NCBI GenBank assembly: GCA_002786385.1
Contig: PGCN01000007.1
Span: 1 to 64,000 of the forward strand
Direction: 5' to 3'
DNA length: 64,000 nucleotides
DNA from: Flavobacterium sp. FEMGT703F
GTDB lineage: Bacteria > Bacteroidota > Bacteroidia > Flavobacteriales > Flavobacteriaceae
The stretch's first letter is position 1. Each line of letters opens with the position of its first letter. Both the position numbers and the translations under genes were made by a program. The notes under the pieces are model-generated. The model was not told the origin of the DNA, made no database searches, and saw nothing but the letters and a program-made list of their open reading frames with translations. Shown here in pieces: positions 43,215 to 51,294 of the stretch.

Positions 43215-45437
43215 ATGAAAAAACTACTGACTGTCTTATTCCTAGTTACAGGATTTATCGGCTTTGCCCAACAAAAATCAATTGACCAAAGGGTTGACGA
43301 GTTGATGAAAAAAATGACTTTAGAAGAAAAAATAGGTCAGCTTAATCAATATACCGGCGACAATACAGTTACTGGACCGTTGACTATTAATCCTAATAAA
43401 CAACAAGAAATTAAAGAGGGAAAAATCGGTTCTATGCTCAACGTTATTGGTTGGAAATACACCCGTCAATACCAAGAATTAGCCATGCAATCCCGTTTGA
43501 AAATTCCACTTTTGTTTGGTTTAGATGTGATTCACGGACACAAAACTACTTTTCCTTTGCCGTTGGCTGAAGCAGCGAGTTGGGATTTAAAAGCTATGGA
43601 ACTTTCCGCTCGTATAGCCGCAACAGAAGCCGCAGCTTCCGGAATTCATTGGACATTTGCTCCTATGGTTGATATTTCTCGCGATCCGAGATGGGGAAGG
43701 GTTATGGAAGGTGCCGGTGAAGATACTTATTTGGGCTCCAAAATTGCCTTTGCTCGTGTTAAAGGTTTTCAAGGGAATAAGTTGGGCGATTTAGATGCAG
43801 TTATGGCTTGTGCTAAACATTTTGCAGCTTATGGAGCTGCTTCCGGTGGAAGAGATTACAACTCTGTGGACATGAGCGATAGAATGTTGTGGGAAACTTA
43901 TTTGCCACCTTTCAAAGCAGCTGTTGACGCTAATGTGGCTACATTTATGAATGCTTTTAACGATATTAACGGTATTCCGGCAACAGCCAATAAATACATA
44001 CAACGAGATATTTTAAAAGGGAAGTGGAATTACCAAGGTTTTGTGGTTTCCGATTGGGGTTCGATAGGTGAAATGGTTGCTCACGGCTATTGCAATGACA
44101 ACAAAGAAGCGGCTGAAAAAGCCATTTTAGCCGGAAGCGATATGGATATGGAAAGCAACGCTTATCGTTTTAACTTAGCTCAACTGGTTGCTGAAAATAA
44201 AGTTCCGATGAGTATTGTAGATGAAGCGGTTAAGAGAATTTTACGTAAGAAATTCGAGTTGGGATTGTTTGATGATCCGTTCAAATTTTGCAGCAAAGAG
44301 CGTCAGGAAAAAGCTCTAAATAATCCGGAACATGCCAAAATTGCCCGAGATGTGGCCGCCAAAAGTATAGTTTTGCTTAAGAATGATAAACAAATTTTAC
44401 CACTTTCTAAAGAAACTAAAACCATTGCCTTTATAGGGCCAATGGTTAAACCTAAACGTATTAATCACGGATTTTGGGCAGTGGATTTAAAAGATGTTGA
44501 TTCTACTTATATCGTTTCACAATGGGAAGGCTTACAGAATAAAGTGGGCAAGAAAACTAAATTGTTGTATGCCAGAGGTTGTGGAGTTGAAGATATGAGC
44601 AAAGCCGGTTTTCAAGAAGCTATAGATGCGGCCAATCAAGCCGATGTGGTAATTTTAAGTATAGGTGAAAGATGGAATATGAGTGGCGAAGCTAAAAGTC
44701 GTAGTAATTTACAGTTGCCGGGTGTACAAGAGGATTTAATCAAAGAATTGCAGAAAACCGGAAAGCCTATAGTTATCTTAATCAATGCCGGAAGGCCGTT
44801 AATTTTTAATTGGACTGCCGATAATATGCCAACTATTGTTTACACTTGGTGGTTGGGTTCAGAAGCTGGAAATGCAATAGCCGATGTGCTTTTTGGAGAT
44901 TACAATCCGTCCGGTAAATTGCCGATGTCTTTCCCGAGGTCAGAAGGTCAAATTCCAATTTATTACAATCATTTTAGCACTGGTAGACCTTCTATAAACG
45001 AAGATAAAGTATACAAGTCGGCCTACATTGACTTGCCAAATTCTCCGAAGTTCCCTTTTGGTTATGGGTTGAGTTACACAAGCTTTAGCTATGGTGATTT
45101 AAAGTTATCTAAAAACAAGATGAAAGACACTGAAACCTTGGAAGTTTCAATGACATTAACCAATACCGGAAAATTGGCAGGAGAAGAAGTAGTGCAGTTG
45201 TACCTTCAAGACAAGTTTGGATCAGTAGTAAGACCTATTATTGAGTTAAAAGATTTTCAAAAAGTTAAATTACAACCGAGAGAAACCAAAACGTTGACCT
45301 TTGTCATTGATAATGAAAAGTTAGCATTCTACAACCAAGCTTTAGAATTTAAGTCGGAGCCGGGAGCATTCAATTTAATGATAGGATCGTCTTCTTCAGA
45401 CATTCGATTATCGGCCAACTTCGAATTAATTCCCTAA
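43215..45437 (+). CDS. GH3 beta-glucosidase, BglX-like (PUL2)
   Basis: The 740-residue periplasmic beta-glucosidase has signal peptide 1-18 (GFAQQ). The N-terminal barrel shows MTLEEKIGQLNQ, GLDVIHGHKTTFPLPLAE and MVDISRDPRWGRVMEGAGEDTYLG. The nucleophile is Asp280 in VVSDWGSIGEM, the canonical SDW form, in contrast to TDY in the PUL1 GH3. The alpha/beta sandwich and the FnIII-like C-terminal domain (TLTNTGKLAGEEVVQLYLQD) are complete. It should finish beta-linked gluco-oligosaccharides to glucose. The ATG at 43215 starts the signal peptide; the ATG at 43191, which overlaps the GH5 gene, is less likely. Confidence 0.92.
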   Translation: MKKLLTVLFLVTGFIGFAQQKSIDQRVDELMKKMTLEEKIGQLNQYTGDNTVTGPLTINPNKQQEIKEGKIGSMLNVIGWKYTRQYQELAMQSRLKIPLLFGLDVIHGHKTTFPLPLAEAASWDLKAMELSARIAATEAAASGIHWTFAPMVDISRDPRWGRVMEGAGEDTYLGSKIAFARVKGFQGNKLGDLDAVMACAKHFAAYGAASGGRDYNSVDMSDRMLWETYLPPFKAAVDANVATFMNAFNDINGIPATANKYIQRDILKGKWNYQGFVVSDWGSIGEMVAHGYCNDNKEAAEKAILAGSDMDMESNAYRFNLAQLVAENKVPMSIVDEAVKRILRKKFELGLFDDPFKFCSKERQEKALNNPEHAKIARDVAAKSIVLLKNDKQILPLSKETKTIAFIGPMVKPKRINHGFWAVDLKDVDSTYIVSQWEGLQNKVGKKTKLLYARGCGVEDMSKAGFQEAIDAANQADVVILSIGERWNMSGEAKSRSNLQLPGVQEDLIKELQKTGKPIVILINAGRPLIFNWTADNMPTIVYTWWLGSEAGNAIADVLFGDYNPSGKLPMSFPRSEGQIPIYYNHFSTGRPSINEDKVYKSAYIDLPNSPKFPFGYGLSYTSFSYGDLKLSKNKMKDTETLEVSMTLTNTGKLAGEEVVQLYLQDKFGSVVRPIIELKDFQKVKLQPRETKTLTFVIDNEKLAFYNQALEFKSEPGAFNLMIGSSSSDIRLSANFELIP

Positions 45438-45447
45438 TATTGTTACT

Positions 45448-46212
45448 ATGAAAAAAATACTGTTTATAGCATTGTTGTCATCTGGTATTGCTTGGGCACA
45501 GCCTAAAGATCGTAAATTGGTTTGGCAAGAAGAATTCAACGGCACCACTTTAAACGAGAAGGTTTGGAACTATGAATTAGGTAACGGTTGTCCTAACAAT
45601 TGCGGTTGGGGAAATAATGAGAAACAAGTTTATACCAAAGATAATCATAGCCTTAAAAATGGGTATTTAGTAATCAATGTGCTTAAAAATGATGATGGCG
45701 GCTACACTTCAACACGAATCACTACGGCAGGAAAGCAAGAATTCCAATACGGTAGGATGGAAGCGAGAGCCAAAATTCCAAGCGGTAAAGGAATTTGGCC
45801 GGCCTTTTGGATGCTGGGCGCTAACATCAACAAAGTAGGTTGGCCTAAATGTGGCGAAATTGATATATTAGAATATGTTGGTCGTGAACCACATAAAGTA
45901 TTCACTTCGTTACACACTCAAGACAGTCACGGTAATACGATCAATACCAAAAAAACGCAAATTGACAATATTGAAGAAGGTTTTCACTTATATGCTATCG
46001 AATGGACCAAAGATAAGATTGAGTTTTTGGTAGACAACCAATCAGTGTATGTTTTTAGTCCGGATAATAAAGACGAAAATATTTGGCCTTTCAACCAACC
46101 GTTTTATTTTCTAATTAATGTGGCAGTAGGCGGAAACTTTGGCGGTCATGATGTAGACAATAGTATTTTTCCGCAGGAATTTACAATTGATTACATTAGA
46201 GTTTATCAATAA
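45448..46212 (+). CDS. GH16 endo-beta-1,3-glucanase, single domain (PUL2)
   Basis: This 254-residue secreted laminarinase has signal peptide 1-18 (GIAWAQ) and then only the GH16 domain. The catalytic motif GEIDILEYVG gives Glu137 (nucleophile), Asp139 and Glu142 (acid/base). GKGIWPAFWMLG, CGWGNNEKQVYT and AVGGNFGGHDVDN are the usual laminarinase landmarks. It lacks a lipobox and accessory domain, so it is probably soluble in the periplasm or released, complementing the PKD-GH16 lipoprotein upstream. It is the last enzyme of PUL2. Confidence 0.92.
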   Translation: MKKILFIALLSSGIAWAQPKDRKLVWQEEFNGTTLNEKVWNYELGNGCPNNCGWGNNEKQVYTKDNHSLKNGYLVINVLKNDDGGYTSTRITTAGKQEFQYGRMEARAKIPSGKGIWPAFWMLGANINKVGWPKCGEIDILEYVGREPHKVFTSLHTQDSHGNTINTKKTQIDNIEEGFHLYAIEWTKDKIEFLVDNQSVYVFSPDNKDENIWPFNQPFYFLINVAVGGNFGGHDVDNSIFPQEFTIDYIRVYQ

Positions 46213-46248
46213 GGAACGGCTTTTTTTAACTTTTCTTAAAGCTTTTTT

Positions 46249-46290
46249 CAATTTTTATTTGTTTTTTAAATAAAAATTGTGTTAAATTTG
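46249..46290 (+). promoter_or_regulatory. Promoter of the ECF sigma gene overlapping a 12-bp perfect inverted repeat
   Basis: CAATTTTTATTT (46249-46260) and AAATAAAAATTG (46268-46279) form a perfect AT-rich inverted repeat. TTTG (46258-46261) and TAAATTTG (46283-46290) form a -33/-7 pair 21 bases apart, so the repeat covers the -33 and spacer. It could end PUL2 transcripts, act as an operator, or both. Confidence 0.55.
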
Positions 46291-46384
46291 ATTTATTAAT
46301 TATTCACAAAACGATTTGCCTATACAGAAACATTACTTTTTAGATTATAGATTATTTTTTTAACCGTTACTAAAAGGTATTGTT

Positions 46385-46972
46385 ATGGCTAAATCTCAAC
46401 TTCCAGACGCTGTATTAGTTGACAAGTATATTTCCGGCGATGAAAATGCGTTGGCAATCTTGGTTAACAGACACCAATCGAAAATTTACGGGTATATCTA
46501 TTCCAAAGTTTTGGATAGAGACATTACGGAAGACATTTTCCAAGAAACCTTTTTCAAGGTTATTCACACACTCAAATCGCGCAAATACTACAACGAAGAA
46601 GGCAAGTTCTTATCTTGGGTATTGCGCATTGCCAGCAATTTGATTATCGATAAATTCAGAAGCGATAAAAAAATGCCGATGAACCGCGATACCGATGAAC
46701 TGTCTGTGTTTGCGAGAATCACGGATGATTCTCTAAATGCAGAACGAAAGTTGATTAAAAATCAGGTTGAAGTGGATATCAAAACCATCATTGAAAAATT
46801 GCCTCACGACCAAAAAGAAGTGATCATGATGCGCTATTATTTAGACATGAGTTTTAAAGAAATAGCCGATTATACAGGTGTTAGCGTAAATACCACTTTG
46901 GGTAGAATGCGTTATGCGATTACTAATATGAGAAAGGTGATTGAAAAAAATAAAATTTATTTGCCTTCTTAG
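46385..46972 (+). CDS. ECF-type RNA polymerase sigma factor
   Basis: The 195-residue cytoplasmic protein has sigma70 region 2 (~20-90: ALAILVNRHQSKIYGYIYSKV, DRDITEDIFQETFFKVI, FLSWVLRIASNLIIDKFR) and region 4 (~125-185: LPHDQKEVIMMRYYLDMSFKEIADYTGVSVNTTLGRMRYAITNMRKVI). No anti-sigma (FecR-like or zinc anti-sigma) gene lies next to it, so it does not look like the SusCD-linked ECF/anti-sigma pairs. It is followed by a 47-codon ORF and a terminator. Similar sigma factors are conserved across flavobacteria outside PULs, so its position after PUL2 may be chance. Confidence 0.9.
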   Translation: MAKSQLPDAVLVDKYISGDENALAILVNRHQSKIYGYIYSKVLDRDITEDIFQETFFKVIHTLKSRKYYNEEGKFLSWVLRIASNLIIDKFRSDKKMPMNRDTDELSVFARITDDSLNAERKLIKNQVEVDIKTIIEKLPHDQKEVIMMRYYLDMSFKEIADYTGVSVNTTLGRMRYAITNMRKVIEKNKIYLPS

Positions 46973-47030
46973 ACAATAAAAAGTAATTTTTTGCGTTATC
47001 CTATAAACAATCAAACTAAGTGATTTTTAT

Positions 47031-47174
47031 ATGGCAAAACTTTACTCTAAACGCAAATTAGCAACACCAAAAATGTTACCCAAAAAAGAAACAATTCGTT
47101 TGATACTTCAATATTCTTGTGCATTGAATATGATCAAAGTAGGCAACATGAACTTCGAAAATATTGCTAATTAA
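47031..47174 (+). CDS. Small basic protein of 47 residues downstream of the sigma gene
   Basis: ATG at 47031 opens a 47-codon frame ending TAA at 47174, 58 bases after the sigma gene and just before a strong terminator. The product begins AKLYSKRKLATPKMLPKKE and has 9 Lys/Arg in the first 23 residues, then a more hydrophobic half with one Cys. No family is recognised. Its position between the sigma gene and the terminator, with an intact frame and no overlap, supports a real gene that might modulate the sigma factor, but this is inference. Confidence 0.6.
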   Translation: MAKLYSKRKLATPKMLPKKETIRLILQYSCALNMIKVGNMNFENIAN

Positions 47175-47176
47175 TC

Positions 47177-47217
47177 AACGTCCCGTATCGTATTAAACGT
47201 TACGGGATGTTTTTTTT
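47177..47217 (+). terminator. Terminator of the sigma factor operon
   Basis: An 11-bp stem, AACGTCCCGTA (47177-47187) with TACGGGATGTT (47201-47211) with one wobble, is followed by T7. The stop codon of nth (minus strand) lies in the loop, so the ends of the two convergent genes overlap. Confidence 0.85.
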
Positions 47218-47858
47218 AAGTACTCATTCAAAACCGATTTTCGGCCTATGGTTTTGGTGATGATATCTTTCTCCAAATTCCAACCTCTGGCCGGAGAGTA
47301 TTCTCTTCCGTACCAAATAATTTGCAAGTGTAAATCGTTCCATAACTCTCTCGGAAATATAGCTTTGGCATCTTTTTCTGTTTGTTGGACACTTTTACCG
47401 TTGGATAAATTCCATCGGTACATCAATCGGTGTATGTGTGTATCAACCGGAAAAGCCGGAACTCCAAAAGCTTGCGACATGACAACACTCGCCGTTTTAT
47501 GACCAACTGCCGGTAATCTTTCCAACGCTTCAAAACTTTGCGGAACAGCTCCGTTGTGTTCTTCAATTAAAATTTTAGACAAACCGTAAATGCCTTTAGA
47601 TTTCATCGGTGATAATCCACAGGGTTTGATGATCTCTTTAATTTCTTCGACACTCAGTTTGACCATATCGTAGGGATTGTCAGCTTTTGCAAATAGTAAC
47701 GGCGTAATTTGGTTGACTCTGACGTCGGTACATTGGGCTGATAACAACACCGCAATTAATAAAGTGTACGGATCTTTGTGGTCTAACGGAATGGGAATTT
47801 CGGGATAGTAGTCTTTTAACGTATTTATAACGAATGTTGCACGTTCTTGTTTGGTCAT
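47193..47858 (-). CDS. nth: Endonuclease III-like DNA glycosylase lacking the iron-sulfur cysteines
   Basis: The 221-residue base-excision repair enzyme removes oxidised pyrimidines and cuts the abasic site. The helix-hairpin-helix LPAVGHKTA carries the catalytic Lys121, and the GPD loop FPVDTHIHR carries Asp139; they match E. coli Lys120 and Asp138. The C-terminal C-x6-C-x2-C-x5-C loop that holds a [4Fe-4S] cluster in E. coli Nth is absent: the region reads YGREYSPARGWNLEKDI with no cysteine. The rest of the fold looks complete, so this is a clusterless Nth. It is a single gene, convergent with the sigma gene and divergent from bcp. Confidence 0.92.
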   Translation of the reverse strand: MTKQERATFVINTLKDYYPEIPIPLDHKDPYTLLIAVLLSAQCTDVRVNQITPLLFAKADNPYDMVKLSVEEIKEIIKPCGLSPMKSKGIYGLSKILIEEHNGAVPQSFEALERLPAVGHKTASVVMSQAFGVPAFPVDTHIHRLMYRWNLSNGKSVQQTEKDAKAIFPRELWNDLHLQIIWYGREYSPARGWNLEKDIITKTIGRKSVLNEYLKKTSRNV

Positions 47859-47919
47859 TTTACCTAATTTTGATGGGTAAAAATAGTAAATTTAACCTCA
47901 AAACTCTAGCATCTAAAAT

Positions 47920-48372
47920 ATGACAACATTAAAAAAAGGGGACAAAGCACCCCATTTCTCAGCAAATGACCAAGACGGAAACCTGCATACATTGGCGGAT
48001 TATAAAGGAAAGAAATTGGTAGTTTTCTTTTATCCTAAAGCCAACACGCCGGGTTGTACCGCAGAAGCCTGTGATTTAAGAGACAATTACGATCGATTCA
48101 AAGTTAATAATTATGAACTTTTAGGAGTAAGTGCGGACAGTGCCAAAGCGCAAGCCAATTTTAAAAACAAATTCGATTTCCCGTTTCCGCTTTTAGCCGA
48201 CGAAGAAAAATCGGTTATTCAAGCGTTTGGCGTTTGGGGACCGAAAAAATTTATGGGCAAAGAATATGATGGTATTCACCGTACAACGTTTGTAATTAAT
48301 GAAGAAGGAATTATAGACGAAGTAATTGCCGATGTCAAAACAAAAGCACATGCTGCTCAAATATTAAAATAA
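47920..48372 (+). CDS. bcp: Thioredoxin-dependent thiol peroxidase (bacterioferritin comigratory protein)
   Basis: The 150-residue cytoplasmic peroxiredoxin of the PrxQ/BCP group reduces hydrogen peroxide and organic peroxides with electrons from thioredoxin. The motif NTPGCTAEACDLRD gives peroxidatic Cys46 and resolving Cys51, five residues apart as in the atypical two-Cys BCP type. FFYPKA, GVSADS and FPLLADEEKSVIQAFGVWG are family landmarks. Divergent from nth, it ends at a bidirectional terminator. Confidence 0.96.
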   Translation: MTTLKKGDKAPHFSANDQDGNLHTLADYKGKKLVVFFYPKANTPGCTAEACDLRDNYDRFKVNNYELLGVSADSAKAQANFKNKFDFPFPLLADEEKSVIQAFGVWGPKKFMGKEYDGIHRTTFVINEEGIIDEVIADVKTKAHAAQILK

Positions 48373-48402
48373 AAAAAGCCGAGATTTATCTCGGCTTTTT
48401 TG
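48372..48402. terminator. Bidirectional terminator between bcp and the convergent gene
   Basis: A 12-bp stem AAAAAGCCGAGA / TCTCGGCTTTTT with a 4-base loop has A-run before and T-run after. Confidence 0.9.
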
Positions 48403-48404
48403 TT

Positions 48405-49871
48405 TTATACTTTTTCTAAAATTTTATTCGGATCGTATCCAAACAAACGGTGATTTTTGATAATCTCAGCAATACCTTGCGGAAGCATTTTTTCCCAACC
48501 CGGAGTGCCGTTGTTGATCATTTTTAATACTTCTCTGGAGAATATTTTTAAGTGATCTTTATCAAACTCGGTGATGTCAACTACTTTACCGTTGTAAGCA
48601 AAGAATTTGTACAATTCTTTCATACGCGGGTGTACTTTTAAGTTTTGTGAGTTGATGATTTCTCCATCTTCACCTTCCATAGGATACAAGAACACTTTTA
48701 AATCTCTGTAGAATAATTTTCCGAAAGCTTCTAAAATACCACCACTCAAATGACGGTAATATTTCTCATCGAAAATGTCTACTAAATTGTTCACGCCCAT
48801 AGCCAATCCCATTCGAGCTTTGGTGTAGTTAGAAAAATATTCTACTACTTTATAATATTCCTGGAAGTTGGAAATCATTACGGTTTGCCCTAAGGAACAA
48901 AGCAATTCCGCTCTGTCCATAAAATCTCTTTCGTCAATTTCACCCTCAGAACGCAAGTTAGAAAGGGTAATTTCGAAAATCACCAATGTATTGTCTTTGT
49001 CTACTTTGCTTTCCTCTAAGAACATTTTCAATGATTTCTCATACATGTCCATGTTCACTTGAGTCACCGGACGGAAACTACCGCGCAAAGCCAAAATATT
49101 TTTCTTGTATAAGATAGAAGCCGGCAATACGTTTTTACCATCAGGACCAAACATTACCGCATCGGTCATACCGTTTTTAACCAATTGCAAACTCATCAAT
49201 CGATTGTCAACATTGGCAAAACGCGGTCCAGAAAAGTTAATAGTGTCTATTTCCAATTGGTCTTTATCCAAGTGGTCGTATAAATAACGCAATAATTTTT
49301 TAGGATCGTTGTATTTGTAATAGGCACCGTAAATTAAGTTCACCCCTAAAATCCCTAAGGTTTCTTGTTGCAAACGGGCATCGGTTTCCTTAAAACGAAT
49401 GTGTAAGATGATTTCGTTATACTCTTCATCGGGTTCCACTTGGTATTTGATACCAACCCAACCGTGGCCTTTGAATTGTTTGGCAAAATCTATAGTAGCC
49501 ACTGTATTGGCGTAACTGAAGAACATTTTGTTAGGATGCTTGTCTCTTTTCAAACGTTGCTCAATCAATTCCACTTCATGAGATAACATCTTTTTTAACC
49601 TACTTTCGGTTACGTAACGGCCATCATCTTCAATTCCGTAAATCGCATCACTAAAGTCTTTATCGTAAGCCGACATCGCTTTCGCAATGGTTCCTGATGA
49701 ACCTCCGGCTCTGAAAAAGTGTCTTACAGTTTCCTGACCGGCTCCAATTTCCGCGAATGTACCGTAAATGTTTTCATTCAAGTTAATTCGCAAAGCTTTG
49801 TCTTTAATAGCCGGAATTTGTTCGATGGCTTTATCGCCTTTAAGCTTTATATTTGAAACTATTTTGTCCAT
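48405..49871 (-). CDS. Conserved flavobacterial protein of unknown function (488 aa)
   Basis: The 488-residue predicted cytoplasmic protein has no signal peptide or membrane helix. The family is recognised only as a long conserved Bacteroidota protein, often given unreliable names such as nicotinate-nucleotide adenylyltransferase or TonB-dependent receptor. Noticeable segments are FAEIGAGQETVRHFFRAGGSSGTIAKAMSAYDKDFSDAIYG near the N terminus, IDTINFSGPRFANVDNRLMSLQLVKNGMTDAVMFGPDG in the middle, and TLVIFEITLSNLRSEGEIDERDFMDRAELL. The size and conservation suggest an enzyme. The ATG at 49871 was chosen; the TTG at 49892 lies inside the -7 box. It is a single gene. Confidence 0.85.
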   Translation of the reverse strand: MDKIVSNIKLKGDKAIEQIPAIKDKALRINLNENIYGTFAEIGAGQETVRHFFRAGGSSGTIAKAMSAYDKDFSDAIYGIEDDGRYVTESRLKKMLSHEVELIEQRLKRDKHPNKMFFSYANTVATIDFAKQFKGHGWVGIKYQVEPDEEYNEIILHIRFKETDARLQQETLGILGVNLIYGAYYKYNDPKKLLRYLYDHLDKDQLEIDTINFSGPRFANVDNRLMSLQLVKNGMTDAVMFGPDGKNVLPASILYKKNILALRGSFRPVTQVNMDMYEKSLKMFLEESKVDKDNTLVIFEITLSNLRSEGEIDERDFMDRAELLCSLGQTVMISNFQEYYKVVEYFSNYTKARMGLAMGVNNLVDIFDEKYYRHLSGGILEAFGKLFYRDLKVFLYPMEGEDGEIINSQNLKVHPRMKELYKFFAYNGKVVDITEFDKDHLKIFSREVLKMINNGTPGWEKMLPQGIAEIIKNHRLFGYDPNKILEKV

Positions 49872-49889
49872 GGTAGATTGTATTCTTGG

Positions 49890-49897
49890 CAAAGTTA
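49890..49897 (-). promoter_or_regulatory. -7 box TAACTTTG; decides the start at 49871
   Basis: On the minus strand TAACTTTG fits TAnnTTTG and lies 19 bases before the ATG at 49871, ruling out the TTG start at 49892. Confidence 0.6.
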
Positions 49898-49932
49898 GTA
49901 AAATAGCTATTTTATAAAAAGAGAATTAAGTC

Positions 49933-49940
49933 TATTTTTG
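49933..49940 (+). promoter_or_regulatory. -7 box TATTTTTG for the MBL-fold gene
   Basis: The plus-strand sequence TATTTTTG fits TAnnTTTG and lies 58 bases before the ATG at 49999. No good -33 element was seen. Confidence 0.45.
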
Positions 49941-49998
49941 TAAATAATTACTTTTAAAGTCATTATTTTTTCAGCTCAACAACAAAAATCATGCTAAT

Positions 49999-50766
49999 AT
50001 GCAAGTTTATTTTTTAGGCACAGGTACTTCTCAAGGTATTCCGGTTATCGGTAGCCAACATTCGGTTTGCAAAAGCACTGATGCTAAAGATAAACGATTG
50101 CGCGTTGCTGTTTGGATTACTTGGGACAACCATTCGATTGTAGTGGATTGTGGTCCCGATTTTCGCCAACAAATGTTGAACTGCGGTTGTACCCAATTGG
50201 ACGGCATTTTGTTTACCCACGAACATGCCGATCATACGGCGGGTTTAGATGATATTCGTCCGTTTTTTTTCAAACAAGGTTCGCCCATTCCGGTTTACGG
50301 TCACCAACGTGTTTTGCAAAATTTAAGCAAGCGATTTGATTATATCTTCGAAAACGAGAATAAGTATCCTGGCGCGCCCAGTGTGCATCCGATTGAAATT
50401 ATAAACGATCAAAACTTTATGATAGGGACAACTCCGGTTATTCCGATCAATGTACATCACGGCAATGTGCAAGTTTTCGGATTCCGAATTCAGGATTTTG
50501 CCTATTTAACCGATGTTAAAACGATAGAAGATACAGAAATACAGAAATTAAAAGAGGTGAAAGTCTTGGTGGTGAACGCCTTGCGGGAAGAATCGCACCA
50601 TTCACATTTTAATTTGCAAGAAGCGTTAGATTTCATAAATTTGGTTCAACCTGAAACAGCCTATTTAACGCACATCAGTCACCTGCTCGGCTTTCATGAA
50701 GAAGTGCAGCAACGATTGCCGAAAAACGTTTATTTAGCTTACGACAATTTAAAAATCACAATATAA
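49999..50766 (+). CDS. MBL-fold metal-dependent hydrolase (PhnP-like)
   Basis: The 255-residue cytoplasmic metallo-beta-lactamase-fold protein starts YFLGTGTSQGIPVIG, as in PhnP and related cyclic-phosphate diesterases. The metal motif HxHxDH is THEHADH (His74, His76, Asp78, His79), with further ligands likely in VHHGNVQ, LTDV and LTHISH. The family splits cyclic phosphodiesters such as phosphoribosyl 1,2-cyclic phosphate; no phosphonate genes are nearby, so the real substrate may differ. It heads a short run with two small genes encoding a membrane-anchored protein and a lipoprotein (gaps 5 and 22 bases). Confidence 0.88.
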   Translation: MQVYFLGTGTSQGIPVIGSQHSVCKSTDAKDKRLRVAVWITWDNHSIVVDCGPDFRQQMLNCGCTQLDGILFTHEHADHTAGLDDIRPFFFKQGSPIPVYGHQRVLQNLSKRFDYIFENENKYPGAPSVHPIEIINDQNFMIGTTPVIPINVHHGNVQVFGFRIQDFAYLTDVKTIEDTEIQKLKEVKVLVVNALREESHHSHFNLQEALDFINLVQPETAYLTHISHLLGFHEEVQQRLPKNVYLAYDNLKITI

Positions 50767-50771
50767 ACACC

Positions 50772-51272
50772 ATGAAAAAATCACTGTTTCTTTATCTTTT
50801 TATTATCGCCGTGTTGATGAATCTTTTTACTTACAAGTATTTTACCGGTAAAGAAAAGAGTATGCAAGTAAAGGAAGAAAAGTCAGAAGGTTCGGTTAAA
50901 AGCGATTCCTTGAAAATAGCCGACTTGGAAAACAAATTGTATGATGCCAATGTTTTTTCTTTGGAATATAACGACAGAGCAATGAATTATTTGAATCAAA
51001 ATGATATCAACGCTTTTTCTGAAAAAGTAAAACAAGCATTGTTGGCTTATAACGACGACAAAGAAGGCAATAAATACACCGATCAAACCAAAATTGGAGA
51101 GCAAAAATTCATCATCAATAAAGTGAAATTGCTGAACCATCGCTGGATTATTGCCAACTACAGTAACGGTGAATTATGGGGCGAAGTCTTGTTGAAGTAT
51201 TTTATTAATGAAGACCAAACCGTATCTTTTGAAGTTATGAACTCTTACTTATATCCAAAACAGTTAAATTAG
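50772..51272 (+). CDS. Membrane-anchored hydrolase-operon protein, function unknown
   Basis: The 166-residue protein has an N-terminal hydrophobic segment (KKSLFLYLFIIAVLMNLFTYKYF), either a signal anchor or an uncleaved signal peptide. A lysine/glutamate-rich coil (~25-60) is followed by a compact domain with KIGEQKFIINKVKLLNHRWIIANYSNGELWGEVLLKYFINED. No known family is recognised. It starts 5 bases after the MBL gene, so the two are co-transcribed. Its fold after the anchor looks like a small alpha+beta domain. Confidence 0.7.
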   Translation: MKKSLFLYLFIIAVLMNLFTYKYFTGKEKSMQVKEEKSEGSVKSDSLKIADLENKLYDANVFSLEYNDRAMNYLNQNDINAFSEKVKQALLAYNDDKEGNKYTDQTKIGEQKFIINKVKLLNHRWIIANYSNGELWGEVLLKYFINEDQTVSFEVMNSYLYPKQLN

Positions 51273-51294
51273 CAGCCTACACTAAATCATAGTT

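Larger units (their letters stand above)
27369..46212 (+). other. Polysaccharide utilisation locus 2 (PUL2), predicted laminarin / beta-1,3-1,6-glucan
   Basis: Eleven co-directional genes: regulator, SusC, SusD, two surface lipoproteins, GH16, GH30, GH30, GH5-CBM6, GH3 and GH16, mostly with gaps under 30 bases. GH16 (endo-1,3), GH30 (endo-1,6) and GH3 (exo) are the usual set for laminarin or yeast-type beta-glucan in flavobacteria. No inner-membrane sugar transporter is included, so the one at the end of PUL1 or one elsewhere must serve. Confidence 0.85.

Noticed and set aside
46249-46279. Ordinary Rho-independent terminator of PUL2
   Set aside because: The stem is only A/T apart from one terminal pair and lacks a clean T-run; it also overlaps a promoter. 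It is listed as a combined element instead.
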